Shown: in pieces, positions 63,654-64,000 of the stretch
Layout of the letters: each line of letters begins with the position of its first letter
Numbering within the stretch: the stretch's first letter is position 1
NCBI GenBank assembly: GCA_948146395.1
Contig: OX411543.1
Coordinates: 23,379,026-23,443,025, forward strand
From: Fragum whitleyi
Lineage: Eukaryota; Mollusca; Bivalvia; Cardiida; Cardiidae
DNA length: 64,000 nt
Direction of reading: 5' to 3'
Translations under genes and position numbers: made by a program
Notes under the pieces: generated by a model
Told to the model about the DNA's origin: nothing
What the model saw: the letters and a program-made list of their open reading frames with translations, nothing else
Databases searched by the model: none

Positions 63654-64000
63654 GTAACCCTCTTCAGTATTGAGCTGAATAAGATTTTATAATTCCTATT
63701 CGATACTTACTATTTTTTGTATTTTGTCAGTTTACAAACAAGTGAGCCAAATCTTTTTGTAGTCCTTTGAATTGCACCTCACTTCAGGTAAAGTTAACTC
63801 ATATGTACTCTAAAGGGAAACCAAGGCATAACTGCTAGTGAATACGCCGATAGAAATGTTCTAAACCGTCAATTTTATGGCTGTAAGGAAGATTCTTCAT
63901 AATTTAAACCAATGTAGCAGTAATTTCTAACATGAAAATATTAAATTGTGTTTCATACAAATACCTCGATAAACAGTCGAGTCTTTAATTGCAAACTGTC
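63654..64000. other. Start of intron 10, no recognisable feature
   Basis: AT-rich DNA up to the right edge; the remaining helices of the protein should lie beyond. Confidence 0.5.

Noticed and set aside
61386..61769. A single 127-codon gene
   Set aside because: It is the in-frame reading through exon 7a, the 57-nt spacer and exon 7b of the larger gene; family motifs and splice sites explain it better.

Overview
The window is eukaryotic, AT-rich and intron-bearing, with very dense transposable elements. The elements (BEL/Pao LTR retrotransposon, Harbinger with a MADF partner gene, many small foldback elements, tRNA-derived SINEs, LINE scraps) and the host gene (NRF-6-like membrane acyltransferase) point to an invertebrate animal. 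A mollusc, probably a bivalve, is my best guess, but no marker here fixes the species.

Layout. 1-9.6 kb is repeat-rich DNA upstream of the gene: MITE copies, a tRNA-derived SINE, a 180-184 bp tandem array, LINE reverse-transcriptase scraps, and two Harbinger-type elements. The larger Harbinger carries the remains of two convergent genes fused by an internal deletion. From 9700 to the right edge runs one plus-strand gene encoding an NRF-6 (nose resistant to fluoxetine)/acyltransferase-3 family protein. I could build ten coding exons with compatible phases, giving 508 codons up to the edge; the 3' part lies outside the window. Exon 7 exists in two versions, 7a and 7b. Each is 168 nt and phase 1-1, they are 57 nt apart and about 65% identical in protein, and each carries the active-site Gly-His segment. 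They look like mutually exclusive exons.

Intron 1 (12.2 kb) holds two mariner-like MITEs, a LINE 3' end, an hAT-like element with an internal tandem array, a TTAA-flanked foldback element and several copies of one MITE family. This family, here called MITE-A, has CAGTTAA termini, TA target duplications and an internal GGGAGGTAAT palindrome. It occurs at least eight times, plus degenerate pieces. Two copies sit within about 35 bp of splice sites.

Intron 4 (34.6 kb) contains a 2.5 kb foldback element and then a striking 30,391 bp tandem array of one BEL/Pao retrotransposon, antisense to the host gene. The array has five LTRs of 1371 bp alternating with four internal regions, at an exact 7255 bp period. 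It is flanked once by a single 5 bp duplication (CTAGT). Copies 1 and 4 have an open 1905-codon Gag-Pol frame. Copies 2 and 3 each have one nonsense substitution, at different places. The differences I found by eye are all private to one copy, so the array looks young.

The main points for follow-up are the duplicated active-site exon, the single-insertion tandem BEL array inside a host intron, the collapsed two-gene Harbinger, and three unrelated near-perfect short hairpins in introns of the same gene.
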